A DNA stretch of 64,000 bases, taken from Climacteris rufus (lineage: Eukaryota; Chordata; Aves; Passeriformes; Climacteridae). The number at the start of each line of letters is the position of its first letter. The first letter of the stretch is position 1. The stretch covers positions 62,001 through 126,000 of the forward strand of contig VZRZ01005129.1 in NCBI GenBank assembly GCA_013398175.1, written 5' to 3'. The position numbers and the translations under genes are program-made. The notes below the pieces were generated by a model, which was given only the letters and a program-made list of their open reading frames with translations, ran no database searches and was not told the DNA's origin. Shown here one piece after another: positions 25,518 through 38,600 of the stretch.

Positions 25518-25672
25518 GTTCTTTTTTGCTTTTGCTTGCTTGTTTATTTTTTATACTTTTTGTTTTATTTTTGTCTTTAGTTGGTTGGTTGGGGTTTTTT
25601 GTTTGCTTATTTTAGTTTCTAGGTATTTTTGTAGGATTTTTGTTGTTTAAGTTTTTTTTCCTTTTTGTAGTG
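25518..25672. repeat. T-rich low-complexity tract
   Basis: About 155 bases dominated by T with spaced G and A (TTTTTG, TTTATTTT, GGTTGGTTGGGG) run without a strict period. It reads as expanded low-complexity DNA or a decayed tail; no retroelement body is recognisable beside it. Confidence 0.5.
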
Positions 25673-26049
25673 GCAGCAAAAGCAGAAAGTCATAGTGCCT
25701 TCGTTGGGCAGTGGACTCAGGATGTGGAAGGCCTCATTTCAGTTCCCTGCACTGTCTAAACCACATCTTCTCCTTCAACACCACCAAATTCTCCCTTGCC
25801 ACCAATATGGTTTTCTAAATATTGGTAGACAGACTAAGAATTTAGAGACATTCTCTCATTCTCTGATTGTTAGTAACAATTGTAGATCAGGCTAAGAGGT
25901 AAAATTTGAGAATAGATAAATACAAAACTTGTTAGAAAAGAGAGACGCAGAAAACATGAACAGTAAGTTCTGTCTCTCTCTGATCTCCACTATGCCTGAA
26001 GATACAGGGAGTGAACATGCAGGGACGTTCACTTGTTCTGATAGGAATT

Positions 26050-26897
26050 TATTGGCAAAAAACTGGGAGGAGCTGTTGACTCCCTTGAAGGCAAGGAGGC
26101 CCTGTGGAGAGACCTCAACAGATTAAAGGACTGGTCTACAAGGGAAGGTGCCAGATTCTGCATGTGCAATCCTGGATGTATGGACAGACGGGAATGAGAT
26201 GCTGGAGAGCGGAGACGCGGAAAGGGACCTGGGGCTCCTGTCAATGGAAAGCTGAATATGAGTCAGCAATGCCCTGTCAGCCAGGAGGGTCAACCCTGTA
26301 CTGGGCATCAGGCCCAGCGTCACCAGTCGGGCAAGCTAGGGGATTGTCCCTCTCTGCTCTGCACTGGGGCAGCCTCACCTTGAGTTCTGGGGGCAGTTTT
26401 GAGCACCATAGTATAAAAAAGACATGAAGCCATTAGAGAGTGTCCAAGGGAGGGCTGTGAGGATGGCGAAAGCTCTGGGGGGAAAATGTTATGAGGAGCG
26501 GTTGATGTCACTTGGTCTCTTCAGCCTGGAGAAGAGGAGATTGAGGAGTGACCTCATCGTGGTCTACAACTTCCGGGTGAGGGGAAGAGGAGGGGCAGAC
26601 ACTGATCTCTTGTGCTGACCAGTAACAGGATTCAAGGCAATGGTCTGAAGTTGTGTCAGGGGAGGTTTAGACTGGATAGCAGGAAAAGGTTTTACACCTG
26701 GCGGGTGGTTGGGCATTGGAACAGACTCCCCAGGGAAGTGGTCACAGTTCCAAGTCTGACACAGTTCAAGAAGTGTTTGGACAATGCTCTCAGACCCACA
26801 GTGCGATTCTTGAGGTTGGTCTTGTGCAAAGCCAAGAACTGGACTTGATGATCCTTGTGGGTCACTTCCAGCTCAGTATGTTCCGTATGATTCTGTG
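26050..26897 (+). mobile_element. CR1 LINE fragment (ORF2 C-terminal third and tail)
   Basis: Starting near a GGGAGGAGCTGTTGACTCCC segment, the sequence follows the end of CR1 ORF2. One frame (26424-26618) reads MKPLESVQGRAVRMAKALGG and the next (26612-26848) reads RIQGNGLKLCQGRFRLDSRK, then HWNRLPREVVTVPSLTQFKK. The 3' tail CTTGATGATCCTTGTGGGTC closes at about 26897 in ATGATTCTGTG. The ORF is split by frameshifts and stops, and the RT catalytic boxes are absent, so it is a 5'-truncated dead copy. It is the same subfamily as 10862-11700, in the opposite orientation. Confidence 0.9.
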
Positions 26898-26971
26898 TGG
26901 GACTTGAGATGCCTCAAAAACTGCTAAGTAGGACCTCTGACTATTTCAAATTTGGATGAAAATTGGAAAAT

Positions 26972-27122
26972 TGAGTACTATGTTCAGCTCTGGGGTCCCC
27001 AATATAAGGAGAACATATACCTTAGGGCTGGAGCATCTCTCTTATGGAGACAGGCTGAGAGAGTTAGAGTTGTTCAGTCTGGGGAAGAGAAGGATATAGG
27101 GAGACCTTAAAGCCCCTTCCAG
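26972..27122 (+). mobile_element. Small CR1-like LINE fragment with internal deletion
   Basis: Segments such as TTCAGCTCTGGGGTCCCCAA, CTTATGGAGACAGGCTGAGA and GGGAGACCTTAAAGCCCCTT match successive parts of the CR1 ORF2 C-terminal coding region. Between the first two segments about 60 bases expected in an intact CR1 are missing. No 3' tail is present. It lies 75 bp beyond the previous CR1 in the same orientation but represents a different subfamily, because it repeats a part of ORF2 that the neighbour already contains. Confidence 0.75.
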
Positions 27123-27129
27123 TACCAAT

Positions 27130-30100
27130 AGCATGGTAACTGTGTAAAAAATATGAATTCCCCTGCTTTTGTCAAGGTTTTAGTTCTTGACAATGAAGAA
27201 AGTGTTTAAGCTTCTCCTGGCATTATAGAAGTACTCCATGAAACTCAGACAGGGGTAAGGTTCACAACAATTGTATGCTCTGTGTTTCATTGTAGATACA
27301 TTGCTTTAGCCTGTAAAACTCACTGAAGCTACGTTAAGAGTGCGCTGCATAAAAGGCCAGAGTGAAAACTAAATTGGTTCATTTTAATCAATAGTTTCTC
27401 AGATTGCAGGTAGGAAACTTCTTTCTTCAAAGTGTTAAGTAATGTCTAAGAAAGACCAGCAGAACTTTCACTCCCATTGTCTCTGAACTCCATGTTGTAA
27501 GGTTGGTGTGTTGTGGAAGACTTTTCTTTCCTTCAGCCATGGCCAGAAGTGGGATATGATAGTTTCAAAGCCTGATTTTTAAGGCAAATCCTGTACTTTT
27601 GCTTTTGGAAAACCTTTGTCTCATAGCAGAATACAAAATCTCTTGTTTTAGTCAGGAAAATCTGATAGGGAATGGATTTGACCTCTTCATTTGACATCAT
27701 ATTTGGGGTATCTGTATCCCAATCCAACATGAAAAACATCTGTTTTGATGGAAGGTGACCAACAATTCCCTGACATCTTTTCTTCTTTGCACTTAGTTCT
27801 GTGTGTCTGCACAGTAAACAACCTCAGCTCATTAGGATCTTACAGAATATATTTTAAAAATACTAGAGCAGCGTTGTATTCTGACTGTTGTGAACAGCGA
27901 GGAACTTTCACAAGTAAGACCTGATAAAATGAAGTCAGACAATTGCCACAGATACTGCAAAGTCAACATTCAAAATTATTTTGAAATGTGAATTACTTCA
28001 TCAGCTACCTTCTCCAAATCTGGTTTGTTTTTTTTTTTCTATCAATGAGTTATTCTTTCATTTTGCTAATAACAGCAAACAAATACCAAAAACGCCCAAT
28101 CCTTGATAATTTTTAATTTGGTGATCTTGGCCTAAACAGTAATATAGATTACTTAAGAAAGAGAGAAAGGAACTGACTAAACAGTTCCAAAATGTCACAT
28201 CTTCCATCCTTTTGCAAAGAAAATCTGGGATTTCTGGTACTTGTCACCACTTTACATAAGACACCGTCTATTTAAAACTGGCTGATAAAATCTCATTGAT
28301 TACTGAAATGCCATTGATATTTTGACACTGTATCCATGAACAGTTGCACAGGTACACCAATCCCAAGAAATCCCTGCAGGAAACTAGAGTTCTGGGTGGT
28401 CTCAGACATAGTTAGGCTGTGCTGATATTTGGCGGATGAGAGCTCCTTTATGTCCACAGAAGGTACTCTGCCATTTCCGAACTGTCAGCCTCTTGGTGTG
28501 CTCCTGTACCTCACACCATCATGGGAGGATGCTGTGGCTCTGCATTAGCCTTCATTCACTCCAGGCAGGCTGTCTTGTTCTAGTCAAACAGCTTGCTTCC
28601 AGAAGAAGTTGTTTGCTGACTTCTTGGATTGTCTCTTGTTTTCAGAAAACAGAGGGAATTTTTTAAGTTGAAAGAGGCTAGCAAATGAGTATAGTCATGA
28701 GTCACACTACATGCATGTGAATATCAATCTGACAGTTTTCTACTATGTAATGACTGGTGTGGATAACATAAGGAGAGCAGAGGATGTGGTTGATCTTCAG
28801 TCCTAATCTTACAAATGATGATGAGCAAATTCAAGCCAGTGGTGTTCCGTGGTGCCAAACAGGATCTAAATGGGATTTTAATTGAGGACAGTATGTTAAA
28901 GAGGAAAATGCTTGTTTCATCAGGGCTGTTGTAGGGAGCTTAGGCAATGGGTCTGCAGTGCTCCTAAAACCTGCACTAAGGTGCTTCCTTTCTGCACAAA
29001 TGTGGTATACTTGCACTGGAGAATAGCAAACTTTCTGAGGCATTTTCACAGATGATTAACCACTGTTGTTAACAGGGGTGCCTCCATCTGTATTTACTAT
29101 TCTTTTTCTTTTCTTAATTGTTTATCAGAAGCAGAAATATCAATGTGAATCCCAATATCAATGTGAAGTTAAAAAGTCTGGACTTTTGCAGGTTCTTGAT
29201 ACCAACTGTGTACTTTGTGTTAAATGAAAAGTATATTTTAAAAGTAGAATGAAATAGGGGCTATGCTAACACCATCTTGATTCTGTATGCTCCCTATTCA
29301 TGTAGAGACAAAAGGAAGTGGTAGATTTAGTAGGTCTTTTTCTGGTTTTGCACAATGTTCATTCATTCTGTGCTCTACCAGATGTGCTGTGTTTCATTTC
29401 CAGCCAGGTTCCCATCTGTCCAGAAGGCTGGAGTTTGAAGGATCTCATTACTGTGAGGATGGACTGTTCCTTATTCTGCTCATTTTGAGTAAAAGGTATG
29501 AAAGTGTGAAAGTGAGAAATGAAGTAGAAATTAAAAAAAAACCAAAAAAACAAAACCAAACCAAACGAACCCTCTTCCTCCCAAAAAAGAAAATCAAACA
29601 ACAAAACCCTACAATCTCTTCCAAAGATTTAAAACATGAATGTAGAGGATTGTGCACAATATTATAGGGAGACCTTGAACAATATATGAAATTAGGTGTT
29701 TGGTCTGAATTCAATGAAAGATAATGAAGGGTTTTGATATGATAATCCCACTTAAATGGTTATAGAGTGGGGGGTGTATGTGTGTGTGAGCTGTGCGGGG
29801 AGGAGGGGTGTTACAATACGCTAGCCAGCCAGTTCTGTTCTCAGTAAAGTGTCAGATCGGCTGTTTTGCTAAAGATAAATTTTTCATGTTCCAAATATTC
29901 TGAGAGAAAATAAATTATACTAATAGCAAGATGTGTAGTGATTTGCACATTATCCAAGCCATTGAGTTATTCCTGACTGTCCCTATTCTAGTTCTTGATT
30001 TGTAGGCCAGCTACGCTCTGCAGCTGGAGCAAATTATATCAACAGAAGTGCTGATGTGACCACAAGTTGACAAAAGGACATGATTTCTAGTAGCAGAAAA

Positions 30101-33100
30101 GCAACTAGATTTTATGAAATTGTATCTAATAATGTTGTTTAACTCATGGATCTTGCATCTGACGTCTACTTTTTATCCAGTCCTTTCAGCAGCCCTTTGT
30201 TAGCAGTCACTCAGAAGAGGAAATAAAATGTAGCCATTGAAATAAAAATTGCTCTACTCTTTTTAATAGCTCAGCTGCAAGCTCTATTGTTTTCTTTAAT
30301 GGATTGTATAACTGAAGTCTTTCCTCATGACTATACTCATTTGGCTTCCGTGTTTCCAAAGTAAACTACAGCATCTTGGGGTTCCAAAGCAAAGGATTGA
30401 GAGGGAGAGATGAAAGGATGAAATGGTTTTTATACATGCAGAATGCAAAGTGCTGGAAGTAATGTGGATCCGGAGTCAGAACAGTGACTGAGATTCAATA
30501 ATTTCTGCACTGTGTTTTCATTTCTGACATTGACTTGCTCTGTGCCTTTCGTTATTAAACTCAGGCCTTCCAGCTCTCAATTTCCCAGCCTGAAAATGGG
30601 TGTAACAATATCTACCCAATCCAAAGACATGTAGTGAGTGTGAGTATTTGTGCTTTGAGAGTGGTGTGTCAAGTCACAGAGAAGTGAATACCTATTGCTG
30701 CATTACATTTCTACATCACATAGGAAAAGTTCTCTCATCAACCAGCATCTGTCCAAATATGCAAACAGTATCACACAGATAAAGAAACGGGATGCAGCTG
30801 TAAAATAATGGGTAGAGAAAACATTGTATTACCATTCTCTAGCCACTTAACCATAAGCACAGGAGACTTAGATTGCTCTTAAAGTTCTATCACTGCCTTA
30901 TTATGTAGTTTTTCTCATACCTGTTTTTTCCTATGATGATTTCATAGAGGACTGTCACAGACAATTTGTACAGAGCCTGGCACCATGGGTTTCAGCTCTA
31001 AACAAGGCAGCAATCTGACAGAAATTTAAAGAATAATGTTAGATGAGGGTTAAAATGTGATGAAAAAGCTAATTTTCTGCTATTGCATTAGCAGTGATCT
31101 CAGTATAAAAATTTGGGGAGCTCTCGTAAGTCAAAAAGATTCTGTAAAATGGCTGAGAAGAATGAAATCACTCTGTTACTAGTAAAAAATACCATTCATT
31201 TTGACAAGAACTGAGAATGGCAAAGATTCATCCAAGATTTGTACAGTCATTTTCTGCCAAGTAACCCAAAGCAGCTTAAAAGTTAATTGACAGGTAATAT
31301 GAACTTTCAGTGGTGATGAAGTAATAAAACTAGAGAGAATCAATCATCACTTCCAGTATCGTCTGAATTGTCTTCACATATCTTAAACTTGAAAGAATCT
31401 TGTGTTATCTCTGTGGCCTTTTGAGACTGTTTTTCAGAGTGTGACTTGCACATATTCTTTAAAGGATTTGGGAAAAGTTTTCTTTTTGCCGTTGTCCCAG
31501 ATGTACTTGTGCCTTTTAGGCATGTTCAGTGAAATGGAAAAAAAAGGCCTTATTAAATCATCAAGTGCTAAGAAGGCTTTCAGCTGTGGAAGATACAAAA
31601 TGTACATTGCAGCTGAAACAAATCATACAGTATAACCTGTTAAGGATGTAATTGAGATACATGTAATCATTAACCTTGGCACAGACTGGGAATCAGTTAA
31701 TGAATCAAATCAATACCCTCTCAACTGATCCATAATAATTTGAAAGAAATGAAAAATTTAACAGTTGCTGTATGTGAGGTTATCATGGGCTGCAATTAGC
31801 CAGCCTCCGGGAGATTATGTTACCTAGTTACCAGAGGGTAAGTGTAATTTCCGTAGATCTTTTGGAAAGATTGTTATAATGACAGGTGCCAGACAATGAA
31901 ATGGGTCAGAAAGAGACTTTAGGCACTGGCTGTAGCTAGGTCAGCTTTCTGTCTCTCCAAGAAGCACATCTTCTACTGACATTTTGCACTCTCAGTTAGG
32001 GCTGCTAACTGATGAAGACATTTCAATAGCCTCTCAACTGAATGTATCTGTTACAAAAACTACTGAAATGTTTTAAATACTGCTACCTGTGTAGAGCTCA
32101 CTGCTTTGTGCCTTTTTCAAGGTGTAAATGAAGCCTACAATATATGCTTAAAGCTGTGCAGTTTTCACAAAGAGAGCGAAGCTTTTAAATTTCTTTGAAA
32201 TATACGCTGGCCAAAGGAACAAATACAAATGAGAAACAGGATTCAAAAATACATGGGGAATATACGTGCCTAGATGGCAAAAGTTAACGAGCGTATTTTA
32301 TAACACTAAATAGGGTAGAGGAAGGAAAAAAAATGTTGTTTGCCTCCACAGCATGTACTCAGTGATACCCATGCACAGTAGGATAGTTAGTTAGCTACCA
32401 CATGCAAAGCAGAAAGCAGATGGTATGGTTGGTATAGATCACAGGAACGTGAGTATCTGTGAGTGTGCATGTCTTTGTATGTTCGTGTGTAAATCAGCAA
32501 GGAGTTTGACATTGACATACTCCATCAAGTCTAGTTTATAAAGAACAAGTAGTGCAACATTCTGTGCATCTGGCAACATAACTAGCTCTGTCAATCTGTG
32601 GATACTGCTGACATTGTACTATTAGCATCACTTCCATCTGTTTTGTTTATATAGGGCTTGATTTACTTTCACCATGTGAATCGGTAGTGGGTAGAAATGT
32701 CCAAAAGTCTCTGTTTCCAATTAAACTTGCAGTGTATTGTGTTTCACAGTATTATCAGAAAGGGTATCATTGTTGCGGAGATTGTCACCTGTTACTTCAA
32801 TGGGAAATATCAATGCACACTGTGGAATACAGAGGCATGTAAGTTGATCATAAAGGCTATTTCTCTGTGGCAAATTCTGTTCATTTTCCTATCTTCAGAG
32901 ATAAAGGAATTATTTTTGAGACAGGATTCTGTTCTGGCAATTCATAGTCAGGCTAGCCAACCCTGTGTCAAATGTTTTTTCCTCTTTGGTATCTCTTTGG
33001 TGCCACTCCATGCTTTAAATTAAACCTTGTCTCTGAGAATACTGTCAGTGTTCTCTCTGACAGATATTGCTGCCCAGAACCATGATAGTAAAATCTTAAT

Positions 33101-33690
33101 CTCCTTTTCCTTCTCCATTACCATAAATTCTAACAGATAATAGGAATATTCTAGTTTAGGCAAACTTCTAATTTGGTGAGTTCTCTGTACTCACCCCTGA
33201 CTTTACCTACCTCTAAATGAATAAGAGAAATCAAGCATATTGCCTAGGTTTCGTAAATGGTGACAGAAAATGAAAACATGTTGTTCAACTGGAATCATAA
33301 GGCATATTAGATGAGTATGTTATATTAATCACCCTGGAATTTGAGCAGGTTGGATAACCTTCAATATATGTAATAGAATCTTTTCTGCCCAGGCAGGTCT
33401 ACACTTTTATATATGATATAAAGAAACAGCCACAATTTTATTTAGGAGAACTAATTAATGACTTACTTGGAGGGCAGACTGACAGCTGTCAAAAAAACCT
33501 GTTTTAAGCAAAATTTGACTTTTCCTTAAGCAACATCCTGTACAATCCTATCTTCGGAATTATAGAATACACCGTATTAAAAATCTATCCATGCAACAAG
33601 GTGTTTATTGAAAATCCATCAGAGTCAGATTTGAAAGTAACAGTTGTGAAACTACAATGTTTCCCGTGGTGTTTGGTACAGTCACTAGCT
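27130..33690. other. Unique AT-rich DNA
   Basis: No gene or interspersed repeat is recognised in this 6.5-kb block. It holds an A-rich tract near 29528-29575 and an imperfect tandem pair of AATATCAATGTGAA near 29137-29166. Short GT-rich runs occur near 29770. A segment with conserved-element character at 31640-31890 is listed separately. Open frames, including 126 codons at 29287-29667, run through A-rich DNA and show no family features. Confidence 0.5.
31640..31890. other. Candidate conserved non-coding element
   Basis: About 250 bp of complex, non-repetitive sequence is dense in homeodomain cores. These include GTAATTG, GTAATCATTA, GTTAATGAATC and GCAATTAGCC. A better-preserved stretch follows, with CCTCCGGGAG (a CpG kept in CpG-poor DNA) and TTACCTAGTTACC. 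Seen: motif clustering and lack of repeat character. Inferred: an enhancer-like conserved element. No coding frame spans it. Confidence 0.25.
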
Positions 33691-33692
33691 CT

Positions 33693-35650
33693 TGTTCTTG
33701 CAAGGTACTTTAACCTACCAGATATCTCTTGGAAATGTAATGCTGCAGAGAGAAACACTCCAGGAGTTTCCTGTAGTATGTGGAAGATAAACCCCTGACA
33801 TAGCTGGTGAGTGAGCCAAGTAAGGAAGGTGCTAGTAGGTTGTTGTGAATGGAGAAGAGCTTGCGGGTGATGTGGTGGTCCAAGGCCATCTTGGTCACAG
33901 CAACCATAAAATTAGATTGTTTNNNNNNNNNNNNNNNNNNNNNNNNNNNNNNNNNNNNGGGGGGGGGGGGGGGAGCTCAGCAGCACTGCAGCCTTGGACT
34001 TCTGGAGGGCAGACAGAGTCCCTCCCAGAGGTAGTCCTGAAGGGCAAAGGAGTTCAGAAAGGCTCAATTTGTGTTAAGAAGGAAGTAGTACAGGTGCAGA
34101 AGTAGGCTGGCCCAATGTGCCAAATGATGAGCCAGCAGGGAATGAAGTCAACCTGTTGGAACAGAGAATTTTGGTTGGAACTTAGGGAGAAAAAGAGAGT
34201 TTATGACCTTAGGAAGAAGGGGCAGGCAGCTCAGGAAACAACAAAGACGTTGTGAGGTTATGCAGGGAGACAATTAGAAGGGCCAAAGTCCAATTAGAAG
34301 TTAATCTGGGTAATGCCATAAAAGAAAATAAAAAATGTTTTTATAAATACATTATCAGCAAAAGGTTGGCTAAGGGGAATCTCCACGCTTTATTGTATGT
34401 CAGGGAAACATAGTGACAAAGGATGAGGACAAGGCTGAGGCACTTACAGGCTTCCTTACCTTCATCTTTATTAAGACTAAGACCAATTGTTCCGGGGGTA
34501 CCCAGCTTTCTGAGCAAAAAGATAGGGGCAGGAAGCAAAATTAAGACCACATAATCCAAGGGTCACAATCATTACAGTGACCTGTAATGGCACCGGGATC
34601 CACAGAAGCCCATGTGGACAGATGGAATGCTCCATAGGGGACTGAGGGCCAGGGGTTAAATAGAGCTCAATCCAGTTGTGTGGATCACAAGTGGTGTTCC
34701 CTAGGGCTCAGTATTGGGGCCAGTTATAGGACCTTTTATCAACGACCAGGATGAGGGAATCAAGTGCACCCTCAGTCAGTTTCTGGATGACATCAACTTG
34801 GGTAGGAGTGGGGTGATGGGTAGAAGGGCTTTGCAGAGGGATCTTAATGGGCTGGATCAATGGGCCAAGGACAATGGTATGATTTTTCACACAGCCAAGT
34901 GATTGTTCTTCTCCTTGGTTCACAACAACCCCCTGCAGTGCTGCAGCAGCTGGGCAAAAGAGAGTGTGGAAACGTGCCTGTTGGAAAAGGACCTGGGGGT
35001 GCTGGTTGGCAGTGTCTGAACATGAACCAGCTGTGCCCAGGTGGCCAAGAAGGCCAACGGCATCCTGGCTTGGATCAGCCACAGTGTGGTCAGTAGGACC
35101 AGGGCAGTGACCGTTCCCCTGTACTGGGCACTGGTGAGGCCACACTTTGAGGGCAGAGCTCAGTTTTGGGCCCCTCACTACAAGAAAGACTTTGAGGAGC
35201 TGGAGTGAGTCCAGTGAAGGGCAACACAGCTGGAGAAGGGTCTGGAGCCCAAGTGTGATGAAGAGCAACTGAAAGAACTGGAGTAGTCTAGCCTGGAGAA
35301 AAAAAGCTTCGGTAATGACCTGCTCACTCTCTACAGCTGCTTAATACGAGGGTGTACCCAGGTGAGGATTTGTCTGTTCTCCCAAGTAAAAAGTGACAGG
35401 ACAAGAGTAAATGGCCTCAAGCTGTGGTAGGCATGGTTTAGATTGGATATTACAAAAAATTTCTTAACCAGAAAGTTTATTGAGCTCTGGAACAGGTTGG
35501 CCAAGGCAACAGTAGAGTCACCATTCCTGGAGGGATTTAAAAGGCATGATGTAGTGCTTAGGGATATGGTGTCATGGTGGACTTCACAGTTCTGGATTAA
35601 CAGTTGGACTCAATGATCTTAGAGATTTCTCAACCTTAATAATTCTATGG
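33693..35650 (+). mobile_element. CR1 LINE, long but internally deleted copy
   Basis: This is the longest CR1 in the window. The 5' part encodes a degraded endonuclease end: residues FNLPDISWKCNAAERNTPG, then GEELAGDVVVQGHLGHSNHK just before the N gap. After the gap come the linker and early RT region (CTTGGACTTCTGGAGGGCAG onward). Sequence then jumps at about 34605-34670 from the start of the RT domain to its last part, so several hundred bases expected in an intact copy are missing, including the N-terminal RT boxes. The remaining RT motif reads FLDD at 34780-34791, against FADD in active CR1; both aspartates remain. The ORF2 C-terminus follows, and the element ends in ACTCAATGATCTTAGAGATT and an ATTCTATGG tail at 35650. 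Multiple stops and frameshifts make it inactive. A 186-codon antisense frame at 34708-35268 is a shadow. Confidence 0.9.
33923..33958. other. Assembly gap (36 N)
   Basis: Thirty-six undetermined bases sit inside the CR1 copy, followed directly by a run of 15 G (33959-33973). The CR1 homology continues on both sides, so the gap interrupts one element and is not a join between unrelated contigs. Confidence 0.98.
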
Positions 35651-38600
35651 TAAAAGGTAGTGGTTTGGTAAAAGTTCCCAATATTCAGACTGGATTTTCT
35701 ACATCTTCCAGGATCAGTAAATGCCAGTTAGCTGCACAGACATGTTCTGCAATGCAGAATAGGAAAGCTATAAGGGTAATTTAAAAAAGACAGAACACCA
35801 TGTATTCTGAATAAATGGTACTGCCTTGAGTCCTAACTCTTTGCCTGATCCCCAAAGTTATTCAGAGAAATTAAAGGTTTTCAACCCTGGTACTAAACCC
35901 CTCTTGTTCACAGGTTTGGTGAACTTATCTTAATAGAGTAACCTTTGGTCAGCATATTCTGATGTCTTTTCCCCCACAGGCACACTATTATGTCATTCAG
36001 AATAGCTAGTTCAACAAAATGTGTACAAGACATATATTCAGCCCAACCACCAATAATAAAGACATTCCAGGTGCTCTGCTATCATAGTTCTACCAAATCA
36101 CCTGCAGGCAAAGATCATGGCTTTCCCTCTCTGTCCTTAGAGGAAGAAAACAAAAAGACCATTTTTTTCTTATGCCTCGAAGTTTCTAAATCTTCAAACC
36201 TCAGACACAGCTCTCCCAGAAGAATAGCATTGTATTTGTTGCTAAGAATTCAGAGAGAGCTATCATTCTTTGTCCAGTGGCTAAAAATGTCACTGTGAAA
36301 ATTATTGCAGTGGAATAAAGAAGAAAATTCACCCTAAGCCAAAGGTTCTCAATAGCTCTGCTGAAGTCCTCTTTCAAATACCAGATGTTCAGCCTGAGGT
36401 GAGTGGCTATATCATGGCTCTGACAAATTTGTGATCTGATACTCAAGTGCAATATACTGACCTAAACTGGAAATGTAGGCAAAGTGCAGGAAGCCTGAAG
36501 TAAGCCTTGCATACATTTAGATAACTAAACAAGATTTTGATTTTCAAAACACTGGTTTCTTTTTATTTCTGTTTGAAGGCACCCAGAACTCCTATTCTCA
36601 ATTTCAAGCAGTGCATTATGGTGTGACAAGACTGGGATGTTTCCTTCTGGCTGTCAGGTATCACAATAGGCAAGATCTGGATTTCCTTGGGTTTCTTCAT
36701 TTAGTCATTATTTCACTTCAGGTATTTGCAGAAACTGTTCAGCTAGACAGACACCGCTCTGACTGTCAGGGCATAACACAATTATTTTATGGTCTCTCTG
36801 TCATGCCACTGTTGGTTGTACTGGGATGGAGAAAGAAAGCAGATACTCATTGGTCTCTACTTCATAAGCTTGCTATTGGTACCTCAAGAAATGGAGGTAA
36901 AAATTACCTTCCACTATTTGAGAACTAATCCTGCACCCTCTCTCCAACAGTCATCAAGGGGATACAGGAGGAAAAAATGTGTAATACACACAACTTATAA
37001 GACCTCTCTCCATTGGCATTAATCCTTTCCCTTTTCACAGGTAAAATATATAACTGCACAAGCAAGAGCCTTCCTGCAACATTTAGGAATCTTATTTTCA
37101 CATGCAAGGTGTTCAGAATCAGGGTAGAATTAAGTAAGTTTGTCTCTATATATGTTTTCTATGCAGCTGACACAGTGCACAAGCTTTTGAAAAGATGGAT
37201 AGTTAGCTGGGTTTTTCTTCTCATTTTCAATATGATACCTGAAGAGGGTATTTAAGATATGGGTTTCAATATGAATGAAAAAAAGGAAGCTCAGACTCCT
37301 TAGATACAGCACATAGGTAACTCCAAGACATCCATCCTTGTAGCTGGATGCAATCTGTGCAATGAAACATCAGGCACTTAACAGGTGTCATGTGGAATTT
37401 AAGCCAATCACCCGAGGATGAAGGTCTTGAGTTGGAACTTTTTCCCCAGATATTCTGTTCATTGTTTTATGTGGCTGGAAATATACAGCATGCATTGTTT
37501 TCCATTGGCAGATCTGAACACAACATAATTGAAATCTTCATATGTGGCATATGATGGGACTCCTTTATTTTTCTAATGCATCACCATCACCATCACCACT
37601 TCAGAGTTGTATTGTTTTTTCCAAGGGCACAATTATTGGCAGATAATTCAATAAAACTGAATTCTCACTAAATATATTAGGAAATAAAGGGGAATATAAT
37701 CCCTGAAAAGGAGATAGTAATTTAGTTGGGACACATAGGACTGCAGACGCTTAATGTTTATGTCATGAATATGTTTTGCCTTTGCAGTTCCATGTATTTC
37801 ATATTTAAGAAGGAAAAAATTCCTACTCATCCTACATCTCTGAATAGTAAATGACTTGAAAATTGTTTGAGGCCCATAGGTAAAATGCAACACAGGAACG
37901 CAACAAAATATAATTTTTGTTCCATTATTGTTTTATAGTGTATTATAGACAAAATAAGCACCCATAACTTGAAGCTAGCACAGAGTTTTTCATAACTTAA
38001 TAATGAGCATATGGCCAAAAAAAGGCAATTAAAAACAGTTTTTGTGAAAACAAAGCTCTGCAGATGCACAGTATTTAGTTAGTTGTACAAATATCTGAGT
38101 CCTTGCAATTTCTAAAGCACAAACTCCAGGACTGCATTTATTCATCTGCTATTTACTGCTACTATAGTAACCTGCTTTCACTCCTATGTAAGGGTATGCC
38201 ATTGCTGTTGTGTCTTCTGCACGGATGTTTAGCATACAGAAATTCTGCAGATGAGATATTTGGCAAATACTTATTTTGTGCTGAAAATGAGTTAAAAGCA
38301 ACCATGGAAGAAAAGTGTGCAGCTCAGTACTCCAGTGTGACTACCTTATTTTGTATGTTACAAACTACATCAGACAATAGTGGCCCAAAGGCACATCATC
38401 ATGACAAGTAGTGCAACATATCTTTCCAAAAAGTGTGAAACTCACCATGAATAATGTGTGACATGATGATCATGGTTATCCTTAAGGAAAAAGCAGATGA
38501 GATCCTTCATGAGCTGATTCTAGTCTCCCAGGTCAAAGTAATCTTTCCGCTCTACTTTCTCCTACTCCTAGATTTCAAAAGAAAGTGGCAGCAGCCATAG

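Larger units (their letters stand above)
20631..26049. other. Unique AT-rich DNA with pyrimidine- and T-rich tracts
   Basis: No gene is recognised. Minus-strand frames of 121 and 152 codons at 24287-24652 and 24821-25279 are made partly of low-complexity Lys/Arg/Glu runs translated from polypyrimidine DNA. They have no family features. A small tandem pattern of GGTTATAAT units lies near 22026-22052. Two low-complexity tracts are listed separately. Confidence 0.5.

Noticed and set aside
34708..35268. 186-codon minus-strand open frame, the longest in the window
   Set aside because: It is antisense to the CR1 ORF2 remnant at 33693-35650 and has no independent features; GC-richer CR1 coding DNA often leaves long antisense frames.
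37579..37601. CATCAC repeat that would encode a histidine run
   Set aside because: Only about four units long, with no surrounding gene; a minor microsatellite.
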